DNA of 64,000 nucleotides, taken from NCBI RefSeq assembly GCF_042664795.1, contig NZ_JBHTBN010000005.1, positions 62,001-126,000 on the forward strand, in the 5' to 3' direction. Each line of letters begins with the position of its first letter. Position 1 is the first letter of the stretch. The position numbers and the translations under genes were made by a program. The notes beneath the pieces are model-generated. The model was not told where the DNA came from and did no database searches. It saw only the letters and a program-made list of their open reading frames with translations. Below, piece after piece: positions 42,487 through 51,959 of the stretch. Source of the DNA: Jejudonia soesokkakensis. Lineage in GTDB: Bacteria > Bacteroidota > Bacteroidia > Flavobacteriales > Flavobacteriaceae.

Positions 42487-45102
42487 ATGAAATCACAGGA
42501 AATACGTTCCCAGTTTTTAGAATTTTTTAAGTCAAAATCTCATACCATTGTGCCATCGGCGCCCATGGTGCTAAAAGACGACCCAACTCTCATGTTTGTC
42601 AATTCTGGAATGGCGCCCTTTAAAGAATATTTCCTCGGAAACGCTACTCCTAAAAACAATCGAATTGCAGATACTCAAAAATGTCTGCGCGTTTCAGGAA
42701 AACATAATGATCTTGAAGAAGTAGGGTACGATACGTACCACCACACCTTATTCGAAATGTTGGGCAACTGGAGTTTTGGAGATTATTTTAAAGAAGAAGC
42801 AATCGCCTGGGCATGGGAGTTGTTAACAGAGGTGTTTAAAATAGATAAAGATATTCTTTATGTAACTGTTTTTGAAGGTAGTGATGATGACGACAACCTT
42901 GCAATGGATACGGAAGCCTACGATATCTGGAAAAAATTTATTGCTGAAGACCGAATCTTAAAAGGGAATAAAAAAGATAATTTTTGGGAAATGGGCGAGC
43001 AAGGACCCTGCGGACCTTGCAGTGAAATTCATGTGGATATTCGTTCTGCTGAAGAAAAAGCAAAAGTGGACGGTAAGTCTCTCGTCAATATGGATCATCC
43101 TCAAGTTGTGGAGATCTGGAACCTTGTATTTATGCAATACAACCGAAAGGCAGATGGTTCGTTGCACACCTTGCCTAACAAACATATCGATACTGGAATG
43201 GGCTTTGAGCGCTTATGTATGGTGTTGCAAAATGTAACTTCAAACTACGATACCGATGTTTTTACGCCTATTATAAGAGAAATTGAAGCTATTACGAATA
43301 GCACTTACGGCACTTTTGAAAAAACAGACGTTGCTATTCGCGTCATTGCAGACCACCTTCGTGCAGTAGCTTTTTCTATTGCCGATGGTCAATTGCCTAG
43401 CAATACCGGTGCAGGTTATGTAATTAGAAGAATTCTGCGACGGGCAATCCGCTACGGTTTTACATTCCTAGACACTAAAAAACCTTTTATTTATAAACTG
43501 GTTCATACCTTAACCAAACAAATGGGAGAAGCATTTCCAGAATTGGTGCAAGAGAACAATCTTATATCAAATGTGATCAAAGAAGAAGAAGCATCTTTTC
43601 TTCGAACACTGGATCAAGGACTTATATTATTAGATACAATTATTTCTGAATCAAACGGAAAAACCATTGAAGGTTCCAAAGCCTTTGAGTTGTACGATAC
43701 TTTTGGATTCCCCATCGACCTTACGGCGCTTATCTTGAGAGAGCGTGGGTTAGAATTAGATGAAAAAGGTTTTGAAGCTGCATTAAAAGAACAAAAAGAT
43801 CGCTCCCGTTCTGCTACAAAAGTGTCAACTGGCGATTGGATTATTTTGGCTGAAGATGATGTGGAAGAATTTGTAGGTTATGATACTTTAGAAACCAATG
43901 TAAAAATCACACGCTACCGAAAAGTAAAAAGCAAAAAGGATGGGGAGTTGTATCAATTGGTTTTTAATTTAACCCCCTTTTACCCTGAAGGTGGAGGACA
44001 AGTAGGGGATAAAGGCTATTTGGAAGCTTCCAATGGAGAAGTAACTTATATTATCGATACCAAGAAAGAAAGCAATTTAATTATACATTTTGCAAAGAAT
44101 CTTCCTCGGAATCCTGAAGGAGATTTTAAAGCAATCGTTGACGAAAAACAGCGCAACCGAAGTGCTTCCAATCATACAGCTACGCATTTATTACATCAAG
44201 CACTTCGAAACATATTGGGAACTCATGTAACCCAAAAAGGGTCTATGGTGCATAGTCGTAGTTTGCGTTTCGATTTTTCTCACTTTTCTAAAGTAACCGA
44301 TGAAGAACTACGGCAAGTAGAAGATTTTGTAAATGCACGAATACAGGAAAATTTGGAACTGGAAGAGCGTAGGGCCATTCCATATCAGCAAGCAATTGAT
44401 GAAGGCGCTATTGCTTTATTTGGTGAGAAATACGGGGACGCGGTACGAGCTATCAAATTTGGAAAGTCTATGGAATTATGTGGTGGAACCCATGTTCCTG
44501 CTACTGGTAAGATCTGGCATTTTATTATTACTTCGGAAAGTGCTGTAGCAAGCGGTATTCGACGTATCGAAGCCATCACTGGTGATGCTGCAAAAAACTA
44601 TTTTATCGATAGAAGTACTGCTTTTGCTGAAGTTCAGAAAAGTTTAAACAATGCACAAGATCCTGTCAAAGCGGTAAATAGTCTGCAAGAAGAAAATAAC
44701 GTACTTCAGAAGCAAGTTGCACAGCTATTAAAAGATAAAGCAAAGAATATAAAGGGCGATCTTAAAAATGAAATTTCCGAAGTTCATGGAGTGAATTTCT
44801 TAGCTAAAGAATTAGACCTCGATGCTAACGGCATGAAAGATCTTGCTTTCGAATTGGGTGGCGAGGTAGACAACTTGTTTTTATTATTTGGTTCCAAACA
44901 GGAAGGAAAAGCACTATTGACCTGTTATATTGATAAAGAAATAGTGAAATCTAAGAATTTGAATGCGGGTCAAATTGTACGTGAACTTGGAAAACATATC
45001 CAAGGTGGCGGTGGCGGGCAACCATTTTTCGCAACGGCTGGTGGTAAAAACCCAGACGGAATCGAAAAGGCGTTGGAAGCAGTGAAAAGTTATTTGAATT
45101 AA
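42487..45102 (+). CDS. alaS: Alanine--tRNA ligase
   Basis: The ATG at 42487 is used; the codon just before it is an in-frame TTG. The 871-residue enzyme has the class II catalytic core (about 1-450), the editing domain with HTATH near residue 560 and CGGTH near 660, and a C-terminal DHHA1 region ending in a GGGGGQPFFA-type motif. It charges tRNA-Ala. It is divergent from the M23 peptidase gene and convergent with purK. Confidence 0.97.
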   Translation: MKSQEIRSQFLEFFKSKSHTIVPSAPMVLKDDPTLMFVNSGMAPFKEYFLGNATPKNNRIADTQKCLRVSGKHNDLEEVGYDTYHHTLFEMLGNWSFGDYFKEEAIAWAWELLTEVFKIDKDILYVTVFEGSDDDDNLAMDTEAYDIWKKFIAEDRILKGNKKDNFWEMGEQGPCGPCSEIHVDIRSAEEKAKVDGKSLVNMDHPQVVEIWNLVFMQYNRKADGSLHTLPNKHIDTGMGFERLCMVLQNVTSNYDTDVFTPIIREIEAITNSTYGTFEKTDVAIRVIADHLRAVAFSIADGQLPSNTGAGYVIRRILRRAIRYGFTFLDTKKPFIYKLVHTLTKQMGEAFPELVQENNLISNVIKEEEASFLRTLDQGLILLDTIISESNGKTIEGSKAFELYDTFGFPIDLTALILRERGLELDEKGFEAALKEQKDRSRSATKVSTGDWIILAEDDVEEFVGYDTLETNVKITRYRKVKSKKDGELYQLVFNLTPFYPEGGGQVGDKGYLEASNGEVTYIIDTKKESNLIIHFAKNLPRNPEGDFKAIVDEKQRNRSASNHTATHLLHQALRNILGTHVTQKGSMVHSRSLRFDFSHFSKVTDEELRQVEDFVNARIQENLELEERRAIPYQQAIDEGAIALFGEKYGDAVRAIKFGKSMELCGGTHVPATGKIWHFIITSESAVASGIRRIEAITGDAAKNYFIDRSTAFAEVQKSLNNAQDPVKAVNSLQEENNVLQKQVAQLLKDKAKNIKGDLKNEISEVHGVNFLAKELDLDANGMKDLAFELGGEVDNLFLLFGSKQEGKALLTCYIDKEIVKSKNLNAGQIVRELGKHIQGGGGGQPFFATAGGKNPDGIEKALEAVKSYLN

Positions 45103-45137
45103 TTTTAATACGAGAAACTACACTTGCAGACTGCAAA

Positions 45138-46295
45138 TTATTTTGCAACCACTTCAATCGTATTCTTAACCTTTTCTGCTATTTTACGAGCTTCAGCGAG
45201 ATCCTCGTGTACAATTGTGACATGCCCCATTTTTCTAAAAGGGCGGGTTTGTTTCTTTCCGTAGATATGCGGAGTAACACCATCCATCGCCATAATTTTT
45301 TCGATGTTTTTGTAAACAACCTCTCCTGTGTGACCTTCGGCTCCTACAAGGTTGACCATAATTCCGCCCACTTTACTTTCGGTTTTGCCTAACGGAAGAT
45401 CCAAAATAGCACGAATCTGTTGCTCAAATTGATTAGTATAACTTGCTTCGATACTGTAATGTCCGCTATTGTGTGGTCTTGGAGCCACTTCGTTTACCAG
45501 AATTTCATCATCTTCGGTCTGAAATAGTTCCACAGCCAATAATCCTACGTGTTTAAAGGCTTCGGAAACTTTTATAGCGATGTTTCTAGCTTTTTCTGAA
45601 ACAGAATCGTCAATCCGAGCCGGGCAAATGACATATTCTACTTGATTGGCTTCTGGATGAAACTCCATTTCGACCACTGGATATGTTTTCACTTCTCCTG
45701 AAGGATTCCGAACGACAATCACTGCCAGTTCATTTTTAAATGAAATAAGCTTCTCTGCTATACAAGCGCCTTCGGCCAATGGAATCACATCTTCTTCGGT
45801 GCGTACCACCGAAACCCCTTTGCCGTCATAACCGCCAGTGCAGCTTTTCCACACAAAAGGAAAACTAAGATCTTTCCGAACGATAGCCTCCGTCAACTCA
45901 AACTTATCTTTAAATACCAAAAATGGAGATGTTGGAATTTTATGTTGCTTATAAAATTGCTTCTGAACCCCTTTATCTTGTATGTTTTTTAAAGTTTCAG
46001 CAGAAGGATATACTTTTTTTCCTTCGGCTTCAAGTTTTGCCAATGCATCAATATTAACTCCTTCAATTTCAAAAGTGAGCACATCTACTTTCTTTCCGAA
46101 GTTATATACCGTATCATAATCCATTAGATCTCCTTGCTGAAATGCATCACAGGCGATTTTACAAGGAGCCTCATAACTCGGGTCCAGCACATGCGTTTTA
46201 ATGTCAAATTTGCGGGTTTCATACAACAACATCTTGCCTAATTGTCCGCCGCCTAAAATACCAAGTGTAAAGTTTGAAGAAAAATAATTTGCCAT
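45138..46295 (-). CDS. purK: 5-(carboxyamino)imidazole ribonucleotide synthase
   Basis: The 385-residue ATP-grasp protein begins at the ATG at 46295; the upstream TTG at 46310 is unlikely because it overlaps the -7 box. It has the N-terminal ILGGGQLGKML motif and an ATP-grasp core with FVWKSCTGGYDGKG. The C-terminal region has NEVAPRPHNSGHYS, the PurK signature. The enzyme makes N5-CAIR in purine synthesis. It is divergent from adk, so purine supply and nucleotide balance share a short promoter region. Confidence 0.95.
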   Translation of the reverse strand: MANYFSSNFTLGILGGGQLGKMLLYETRKFDIKTHVLDPSYEAPCKIACDAFQQGDLMDYDTVYNFGKKVDVLTFEIEGVNIDALAKLEAEGKKVYPSAETLKNIQDKGVQKQFYKQHKIPTSPFLVFKDKFELTEAIVRKDLSFPFVWKSCTGGYDGKGVSVVRTEEDVIPLAEGACIAEKLISFKNELAVIVVRNPSGEVKTYPVVEMEFHPEANQVEYVICPARIDDSVSEKARNIAIKVSEAFKHVGLLAVELFQTEDDEILVNEVAPRPHNSGHYSIEASYTNQFEQQIRAILDLPLGKTESKVGGIMVNLVGAEGHTGEVVYKNIEKIMAMDGVTPHIYGKKQTRPFRKMGHVTIVHEDLAEARKIAEKVKNTIEVVAK

Positions 46296-46299
46296 ACTA

Positions 46300-46307
46300 C
46301 AAAGGTA
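46300..46307 (-). promoter_or_regulatory. Bacteroidota -7 box abutting the purK start
   Basis: On the minus strand TACCTTTG ends 4 bases before the ATG at 46295, which suggests a leaderless transcript. The adk box at 46327 points the other way. Confidence 0.65.
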
Positions 46308-46326
46308 CAATCTTCTTTGAAATAGG

Positions 46327-46334
46327 TATCTTTG
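46327..46334 (+). promoter_or_regulatory. Bacteroidota -7 box for adk
   Basis: TATCTTTG matches the consensus and lies 123 bases before the adk ATG at 46458, giving a long leader that contains a small hairpin at 46436-46449. Confidence 0.6.
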
Positions 46335-46457
46335 CAGCCTTAAAGAATTAATTGAATCTTATTATGCATTCGTATGTGGAATTGGTGTAAAAATTTCTTC
46401 GGAAAAAATGATAAGAACCTAACAGTAAAAAGATACCCGTCTGTACGGGAATTGAAA

Positions 46458-47036
46458 ATGAAAAATATTGTATTATTTGGCCCTCCAGGCGCAGGAAAAG
46501 GAACGCAAGCAGAAGTATTAAAAGAAAAATATAATCTGATTCATCTTTCTACAGGAGATATGTTTCGTTACCATATGAAAAATGGAACCGACCTTGGAAA
46601 ATTAGCAAAAAACTATACTGAAAAAGGACATTTGGTGCCCGATTCTGTGACTAACGATATGTTGAAGGCTGAAGTGTCGAGACGTATGGAAGAAAATCCA
46701 AAAGGTTTTATTTTTGATGGGTATCCGCGTACCAAAGCGCAAGCACAAGTTTTACGAGAGTTTCTGAAAGAGAAAAACACCCAAGTAGATGCGATGGTAG
46801 CTTTAGAAGTCGAAGATGAGGTCTTGGTAGAACGATTACTCGAAAGAGGAAAGTCAAGTGGTCGTGCAGACGATGCGAATGAAGAAGTGATTCGTGAGCG
46901 TATTGCAGAATATTATAGAAAAACAGATATTTTAAAAGAATACTATCAAACCGATGAAAAGTATTATGGTGTTGATGGTGTGGGTAGTGTTGAAGAAATT
47001 ACCGAGCGTTTAAGTGATGTCATAGACGAGCTGTAG
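46458..47036 (+). CDS. adk: Adenylate kinase
   Basis: The start at 46458 (MKNIVLFGPPG) is the usual family start and gives 192 residues, the short form without an extended LID. It has the P-loop GPPGAGKGT, the FDGYPRT motif and RADD in the LID region. It interconverts ATP, AMP and ADP. An in-frame ATG at 46374 would add 28 residues of low similarity to any family, so it was not used. A small hairpin sits just before the start. Confidence 0.95.
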   Translation: MKNIVLFGPPGAGKGTQAEVLKEKYNLIHLSTGDMFRYHMKNGTDLGKLAKNYTEKGHLVPDSVTNDMLKAEVSRRMEENPKGFIFDGYPRTKAQAQVLREFLKEKNTQVDAMVALEVEDEVLVERLLERGKSSGRADDANEEVIRERIAEYYRKTDILKEYYQTDEKYYGVDGVGSVEEITERLSDVIDEL

Positions 47037-47068
47037 TTTCTTTATTTATAAATGTTTTATTTTTAACT

Positions 47069-47132
47069 GTCCCTTTATGGGGACTTTAGGAGTGACTTCC
47101 TAAATTATAAAAGATTCTCGCCAGTGCGGGAA
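47069..47132 (+). repeat. Three hairpins in the adk-obgE gap
   Basis: Consecutive inverted repeats are GTCCC/GGGAC (47069-47084), TTTAGGA/TCCTAAA (47085-47104) and TTCTCGC/GCGGGAA with one G-U pair (47115-47132). The last ends 6 bases before the obgE ATG. No T tract is seen, so a structured leader or palindromic repeat is more likely than a terminator. Confidence 0.5.
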
Positions 47133-47138
47133 GTAACC

Positions 47139-48152
47139 ATGACAGAAGGCAATTTTGTAGACTACGTAAAGATCCATGTTTCTTCCGGAAAGGGAGGACA
47201 AGGGAGTGCGCATTTACGTAGAGAAAAATACATTCCAAAAGGAGGTCCCGATGGAGGTGATGGGGGACGTGGCGGTCACGTGATTTTGAAGGCCAATGAA
47301 AATATGTGGACGTTATACCATTTAAAATTTAAGCGTCACTTTAGAGCGGGTCACGGAGGTGCAGGAAGCAAACAAACCAGTACAGGAGCCGATGGAGAAG
47401 ATGTATATATTGATGTGCCGCTAGGGACTGTGATTAAAAACACAGACACTGGCGAAACCCTAAAAGAATTGTTGGAACATGGAGAAGAGTTAATTATAGC
47501 AGAAGGGGGCAAAGGGGGAAGAGGAAATGCACATTTTAAATCGGCTACCAATCAGACGCCTCGGTATGCACAACCAGGAATGGATGGCGAAGAAGCTAAC
47601 TTTACGTTAGAAATGAAAGTGTTGGCAGATGTGGGACTTGTAGGTTTTCCAAATGCAGGTAAATCTACCTTACTTTCAGTAATTACAGCAGCAAAGCCTA
47701 AGGTTGCTAATTATGAGTTTACAACACTAAAACCTAATTTGGGTATTGTGGAATATCGCAACTTTCAGACGTTTGTGATGGCCGATATTCCTGGAATTAT
47801 TGAAGGTGCTGCAGAAGGTCGCGGGCTAGGACATTATTTTCTACGTCATATTGAACGCAATTCAACCTTGTTATTTTTGATTCCTGCAGATGCGCCAGAT
47901 ATCAAAGAACAGTATGAAATACTTTTGGACGAATTAAAACGCTACAATCCCGAATTGTTGGATAAAGATAAATTGGTTGGGATTTCAAAAAGCGACATGC
48001 TCGATGAGGAGTTAAAAGCAGAAATGAAAGAGTTATTAGACAAAGAATTTAAAGGCATTCCGTATTTGTTCTTTTCTTCAGTAGCACAACAGGGATTGAT
48101 GGAGTTAAAAGATACCCTTTGGAAGATGTTGAATGAAACTTCGGTGCATTAA
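47139..48152 (+). CDS. obgE: GTPase ObgE/CgtA
   Basis: The 337-residue protein begins at the ATG at 47139; the GTG at 47124 lies inside a hairpin and was rejected. The Obg fold (about 1-155, glycine-rich, with GGDGGRGGH and GKGGRGNAHF) precedes the G domain with GFPNAGKST, DIPG and SKSD. It lacks the OCT extension. Obg is needed for 50S maturation and stress control. It follows adk. Confidence 0.96.
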   Translation: MTEGNFVDYVKIHVSSGKGGQGSAHLRREKYIPKGGPDGGDGGRGGHVILKANENMWTLYHLKFKRHFRAGHGGAGSKQTSTGADGEDVYIDVPLGTVIKNTDTGETLKELLEHGEELIIAEGGKGGRGNAHFKSATNQTPRYAQPGMDGEEANFTLEMKVLADVGLVGFPNAGKSTLLSVITAAKPKVANYEFTTLKPNLGIVEYRNFQTFVMADIPGIIEGAAEGRGLGHYFLRHIERNSTLLFLIPADAPDIKEQYEILLDELKRYNPELLDKDKLVGISKSDMLDEELKAEMKELLDKEFKGIPYLFFSSVAQQGLMELKDTLWKMLNETSVH

Positions 48153-48211
48153 CGTTCCTTTACAATCTCTTGGCGTACTTTTTGCGTAGCTTTAGCATAG
48201 AAACTATTACC

Positions 48212-48733
48212 ATGAAAACTATATATGCATTCTTGCTTACAACCCTACTTGTTTCCTGCGGAGCAAGCGTAGGGATTGATTATGACAAACAAACCGACTT
48301 TTCTCAATACACTTCTTATAATTATTTCCCTACGATAAATTCTGGTTTAAATCAGTTAGACGATAAGCGTATTATACAAGCTACCGATAGCATACTGCAA
48401 TCCCGGGGATTTACAAAGTCTGAAAGCCCCCAATTTCTTATTAATTTTTTTGCCCGTGAAACTGTATCTAATTCTCGTAATACAATTGGAATTGGTGTAG
48501 GTAGTGGTGGCGGAAATGTAGGCGTAGGGGTGAGCGGTGGTATTCCTATTGGAGGTAAAGTAGTGAATCAAGAATTGACCATTGACTTTATTGATGCAGC
48601 CAGAGACGATTTAATCTGGCAAGCCGTTATCGATGGAGAGTATAAGGAAAAAGCTTCACCAGAACAACGACAGTTACATTATTTTTCGGTGCTTCAGAAG
48701 TCATTGTCTAAATATCCTCCTAAAAAGAAATAA
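48212..48733 (+). CDS. DUF4136 lipoprotein
   Basis: The ATG at 48212 gives a lipoprotein signal peptide with the lipobox LVSC (C14). The 173-residue protein has the DUF4136 layout, with DYDKQTDFSQYTSYNY and a glycine-rich central loop (GIGVGSGGGNVGVGV), ending basic (YPPKKK). The envelope function is unknown. It follows obgE by 59 bases. Confidence 0.85.
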   Translation: MKTIYAFLLTTLLVSCGASVGIDYDKQTDFSQYTSYNYFPTINSGLNQLDDKRIIQATDSILQSRGFTKSESPQFLINFFARETVSNSRNTIGIGVGSGGGNVGVGVSGGIPIGGKVVNQELTIDFIDAARDDLIWQAVIDGEYKEKASPEQRQLHYFSVLQKSLSKYPPKKK

Positions 48734-48757
48734 AAAACAGTACTACAAACCTATTTT

Positions 48758-49711
48758 ATGAAATATCTATTTTTTCTATTTTTTATACCTTCAATAGTAA
48801 TGGCACAAACCGATTTTCAGAATGCCGAAAATTATTTTAAAAAGGAGCAATTCAGTAAGGCTAAACCCCTTTTTGAAAAGTATCTAGCTGAACATCCTTC
48901 TCACGAGAAAACGATGGAATATCTGGGCGATATTGCGGGCTATTATAAAGATTGGGATACTGCCATCGATTATTATGAAGTCTTAGTAGAGAAAAATGAT
49001 AAAAGTGCCAATTATCACTTTAAACATGGCGGCGCATTAGGAATGAAAGCATTATCCATCAGCCGAATTCGAGCAGCCACCTATATTGGCGATATTAAAT
49101 CTGAATTTGAAACAGCTGCAAGGCTTGATCCTAACCATATAGAGGTGCGCTGGGCATTGGTAGAGTTCTACATACAGTTACCAGGCATTATTGGCGGAAG
49201 CGAAAGCAAGGCGATTAAATATGCAAACCAATTAGCTAAGATTTCTCCCGTCGATGGCTATTTGGCCAATGGATATATTGCAGAATATAGTGACCGCCCA
49301 AAAGATGCCGAAAAATTTTATAAAAAAGCCATTGAGATTGGTGGTTCGCCAACGACCTACGAAAAACTAACTGAACATTACGAGAAGAACAATAAGCCCA
49401 AAGAAGCAATGGAAACTGCTTCACAATCGCTCAAAATTCACAAAAGAAACCAATTAAATTATCAGATAGGTAAGATTGCGGCTCAATATAATCTGGATGC
49501 AGAGTTAGGGATTAATTGCTTACAGGCCTATATCGAGAATCATTCGGCTAAGGATGGCGTTCCTAAAGACTGGGCGTATTACCGTATGGCTCAAATTTAT
49601 AAAAATCAAGGAAAAAAAGCGACGGCTTTAGTCTGGATCAATAAAGCTCTAAAGGACCGTCCCGATTTTGATGAAGCTTTAAAGGAAAAGAAACGTATTG
49701 AGGCATTGTAA
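48758..49711 (+). CDS. Exported TPR protein
   Basis: The 317-residue protein has a short signal peptide (MKYLFFLFFIPSIVMAQ) and consists of tetratricopeptide repeats (for example AENYFKKEQFSKAKPLFEKY and AKFYKKAIEIG). It is probably a periplasmic scaffold. It lies 24 bases after the DUF4136 gene and is likely co-transcribed with it. No specific partner is known. Confidence 0.82.
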   Translation: MKYLFFLFFIPSIVMAQTDFQNAENYFKKEQFSKAKPLFEKYLAEHPSHEKTMEYLGDIAGYYKDWDTAIDYYEVLVEKNDKSANYHFKHGGALGMKALSISRIRAATYIGDIKSEFETAARLDPNHIEVRWALVEFYIQLPGIIGGSESKAIKYANQLAKISPVDGYLANGYIAEYSDRPKDAEKFYKKAIEIGGSPTTYEKLTEHYEKNNKPKEAMETASQSLKIHKRNQLNYQIGKIAAQYNLDAELGINCLQAYIENHSAKDGVPKDWAYYRMAQIYKNQGKKATALVWINKALKDRPDFDEALKEKKRIEAL

Positions 49712-49809
49712 AATATTCTTACTTTAAACAGTAATTTTCTTATAACTTTACAAGATCGTTTTAGAAAATACCTCATTATCAACCAATTTTTAAATTTCTC
49801 CATTCAAAG

Positions 49810-51165
49810 ATGAAAGTACATTTTATTGCCATAGGCGGAAGCGCGATGCATAACCTTGCGTTAGCGTTGCATAACAAAGGATATCAAGTAACAGGAAGTG
49901 ATGATGAGATTTTTGATCCTTCAAAAAGCAGGTTGGCTGCAAAAGGATTATTGCCAGAAAAATATGGTTGGTTTACAGGAAATGTTACTTCAGATCTGGA
50001 TGCTGTTATTTTGGGAATGCACGCCAAAGAAGACAACCCAGAGCTATTAAAGGCTAAAGCACTTAATATAAAAATTTATAGCTACCCAGAATTCTTATAT
50101 GAGCAATCCAAACATAAGACTCGTGTTGTAATTGGAGGTTCACACGGAAAAACCACAATCACATCTATGATTTTACATGTGATGCATTATCATGAGAAAG
50201 AAGTTGATTATATGGTAGGTGCCCAACTGGAAGGATTTGAAACGATGGTTCATTTAACCGACGACAACGATTTTATGGTCCTGGAAGGGGACGAATACTT
50301 GTCTTCACCAATTGATAGGCGCCCAAAATTTCATTTGTATAAACCCAACATTGCTTTATTAAGTGGAATCGCCTGGGATCATATTAATGTGTTTTCTACC
50401 TATGAAAATTACGTAGAACAATTTTCAATATTTCTGAATGAAATTACGAATGGCGGAACTATTGTCTACAATACTGAAGATTCCGAAGTAAAAAGAGTAG
50501 TTGAAGAATCAACCGCAACGATAAAAAAAGTGCCTTATAAAACACCAGAGTATTCCGTAGAAAATGGAATGACCTTGCTGGAAACGCTTGAAGGTCCTAT
50601 GCCTATTGAAGTGTTTGGAAAACACAATCTGAATAATCTAGAAGGGGCCCGATGGATTTGTCAGTTAATGGGTGTCGACGCAGATGATTTCTATGAAGCC
50701 ATCGCTACTTTTAAAGGAGCGAGTAAACGTCTGGAAAAAATAGCGGAAAGTGAAACGGCAATCGCATACAAAGACTTTGCGCATTCTCCTAGTAAGGTAA
50801 TGGCAACCACTGCTGCAGTAAAAAACCAGTTTCCCGAAAGAAAACTCATTGCATGTCTTGAGCTCCACACTTACAGTAGTTTAAACCCTGAGTTTCTCAA
50901 GGAATACAGAGGAGCTCTGGATGCTGCAGATACAGCAGTAGTGTTTTATTCACCACATGCGGTTATGATAAAAGGGTTGGAAGAAATTAAACATGAACAA
51001 ATAGAAGCAGCTTTTGACAGAAATGATTTAGTAGTCTTTACCAATCCAACCGATTTTAAAACCTATTTATTTTCACAAGACTTCAAGGATACATCCTTAT
51101 TGTTAATGAGCAGTGGAAATTATGGAGGATTGGATTTTGAGGAAGTGAAAGAGTATTTGATTTAA
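49810..51165 (+). CDS. mpl: Mpl-like Mur ligase (UDP-N-acetylmuramate-peptide ligase)
   Basis: The 451-residue protein has the MurC/Mpl N-terminal GGSAMHNLALAL, the ATP-binding GGSHGKTTITS (about 109-119), and the middle and C-terminal ligase domains (EGDEYLSS, HNLNNLEGA). Mpl attaches a recycled tripeptide to UDP-MurNAc; MurC would add L-alanine. This length and motif set fit the Mpl/peptidoglycan synthetase annotation used for Bacteroidota. It stands immediately upstream of the small variable island. Confidence 0.85.
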   Translation: MKVHFIAIGGSAMHNLALALHNKGYQVTGSDDEIFDPSKSRLAAKGLLPEKYGWFTGNVTSDLDAVILGMHAKEDNPELLKAKALNIKIYSYPEFLYEQSKHKTRVVIGGSHGKTTITSMILHVMHYHEKEVDYMVGAQLEGFETMVHLTDDNDFMVLEGDEYLSSPIDRRPKFHLYKPNIALLSGIAWDHINVFSTYENYVEQFSIFLNEITNGGTIVYNTEDSEVKRVVEESTATIKKVPYKTPEYSVENGMTLLETLEGPMPIEVFGKHNLNNLEGARWICQLMGVDADDFYEAIATFKGASKRLEKIAESETAIAYKDFAHSPSKVMATTAAVKNQFPERKLIACLELHTYSSLNPEFLKEYRGALDAADTAVVFYSPHAVMIKGLEEIKHEQIEAAFDRNDLVVFTNPTDFKTYLFSQDFKDTSLLLMSSGNYGGLDFEEVKEYLI

Positions 51166-51310
51166 GGTTCTAATTGTAAATTTACTTATAATTTATCTAC
51201 GCAACGTTTATTGATTCAATGCATCTTTAAAATAGAATATCAAAGAATTTGGTATTGTCATTAAAGAAAATGCTTATACTTGATTAATACTTAATTTCAA
51301 ACAAATCATT

Positions 51311-51949
51311 ATGTATAAGTTGCTTTTATTAAGTATTATTCCTTTTTTTTTAATCTCCTGTAATAAGAACGATAACTCCAGTTCTCAAGATATTGAAGCG
51401 TCAAATTATTTTGCTTTAACTTTAGGGAATAGCTGGACCTATGATGTTTTTGAATTTAGAGAATCTTCCGGTAATTATGAACCATTAGGATATAAAATTA
51501 TTACCTCTATTTCTAGAAAAAAGACTATTAATGGAAAGATATTTTTCTATTTAGAAACTAATGAAGAAGGGAATAATGTAAATTTTAATCTTGTTGATTA
51601 TGTCGGAAATATTTTCGTAAGAGACTCTCTAGGGTATCTAGTGAGGCCTGATGGTGTCATAAAATTTACAACACAAACTTCAGACCCCTATTTTATTAAT
51701 GCTACTGGTTTAAATAAACAGTATGGGCAATACATTCCTGAAGTAATTACGTTAGAAACCCCTATGGGCAATTTTCAAGACATTGATTTTAACAAAACAT
51801 TTTTAGATTTTGAAAATGGAAATAATTCTCATGATCTTGAAAAAACCTATTATAAATCTGGAGCAGGTCTTGTAGTAAAGGTTGTAACTTCAATTAATAA
51901 TCCAAACTCATCATATTTTTTAGTGCTAACTGACAGTAATGTTAATTAA
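51311..51949 (+). CDS. Lipoprotein, unknown
   Basis: The 212-residue protein has a lipoprotein signal peptide with the lipobox FLISC (C17) and a beta-rich body (NSWTYDVFEF, INGKIFFYLE). No family is recognised. A damaged copy of the same gene follows directly at 51960-52545. The pair sits in the variable island between the Mur ligase and radC. Confidence 0.7.
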   Translation: MYKLLLLSIIPFFLISCNKNDNSSSQDIEASNYFALTLGNSWTYDVFEFRESSGNYEPLGYKIITSISRKKTINGKIFFYLETNEEGNNVNFNLVDYVGNIFVRDSLGYLVRPDGVIKFTTQTSDPYFINATGLNKQYGQYIPEVITLETPMGNFQDIDFNKTFLDFENGNNSHDLEKTYYKSGAGLVVKVVTSINNPNSSYFLVLTDSNVN

Positions 51950-51959
51950 TTAAACCATT

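Noticed and set aside
46374..46457. N-terminal extension of adenylate kinase
   Set aside because: The extra residues have no family match and cross a hairpin. The standard start at 46458 is preferred, though the point is kept as a finding.
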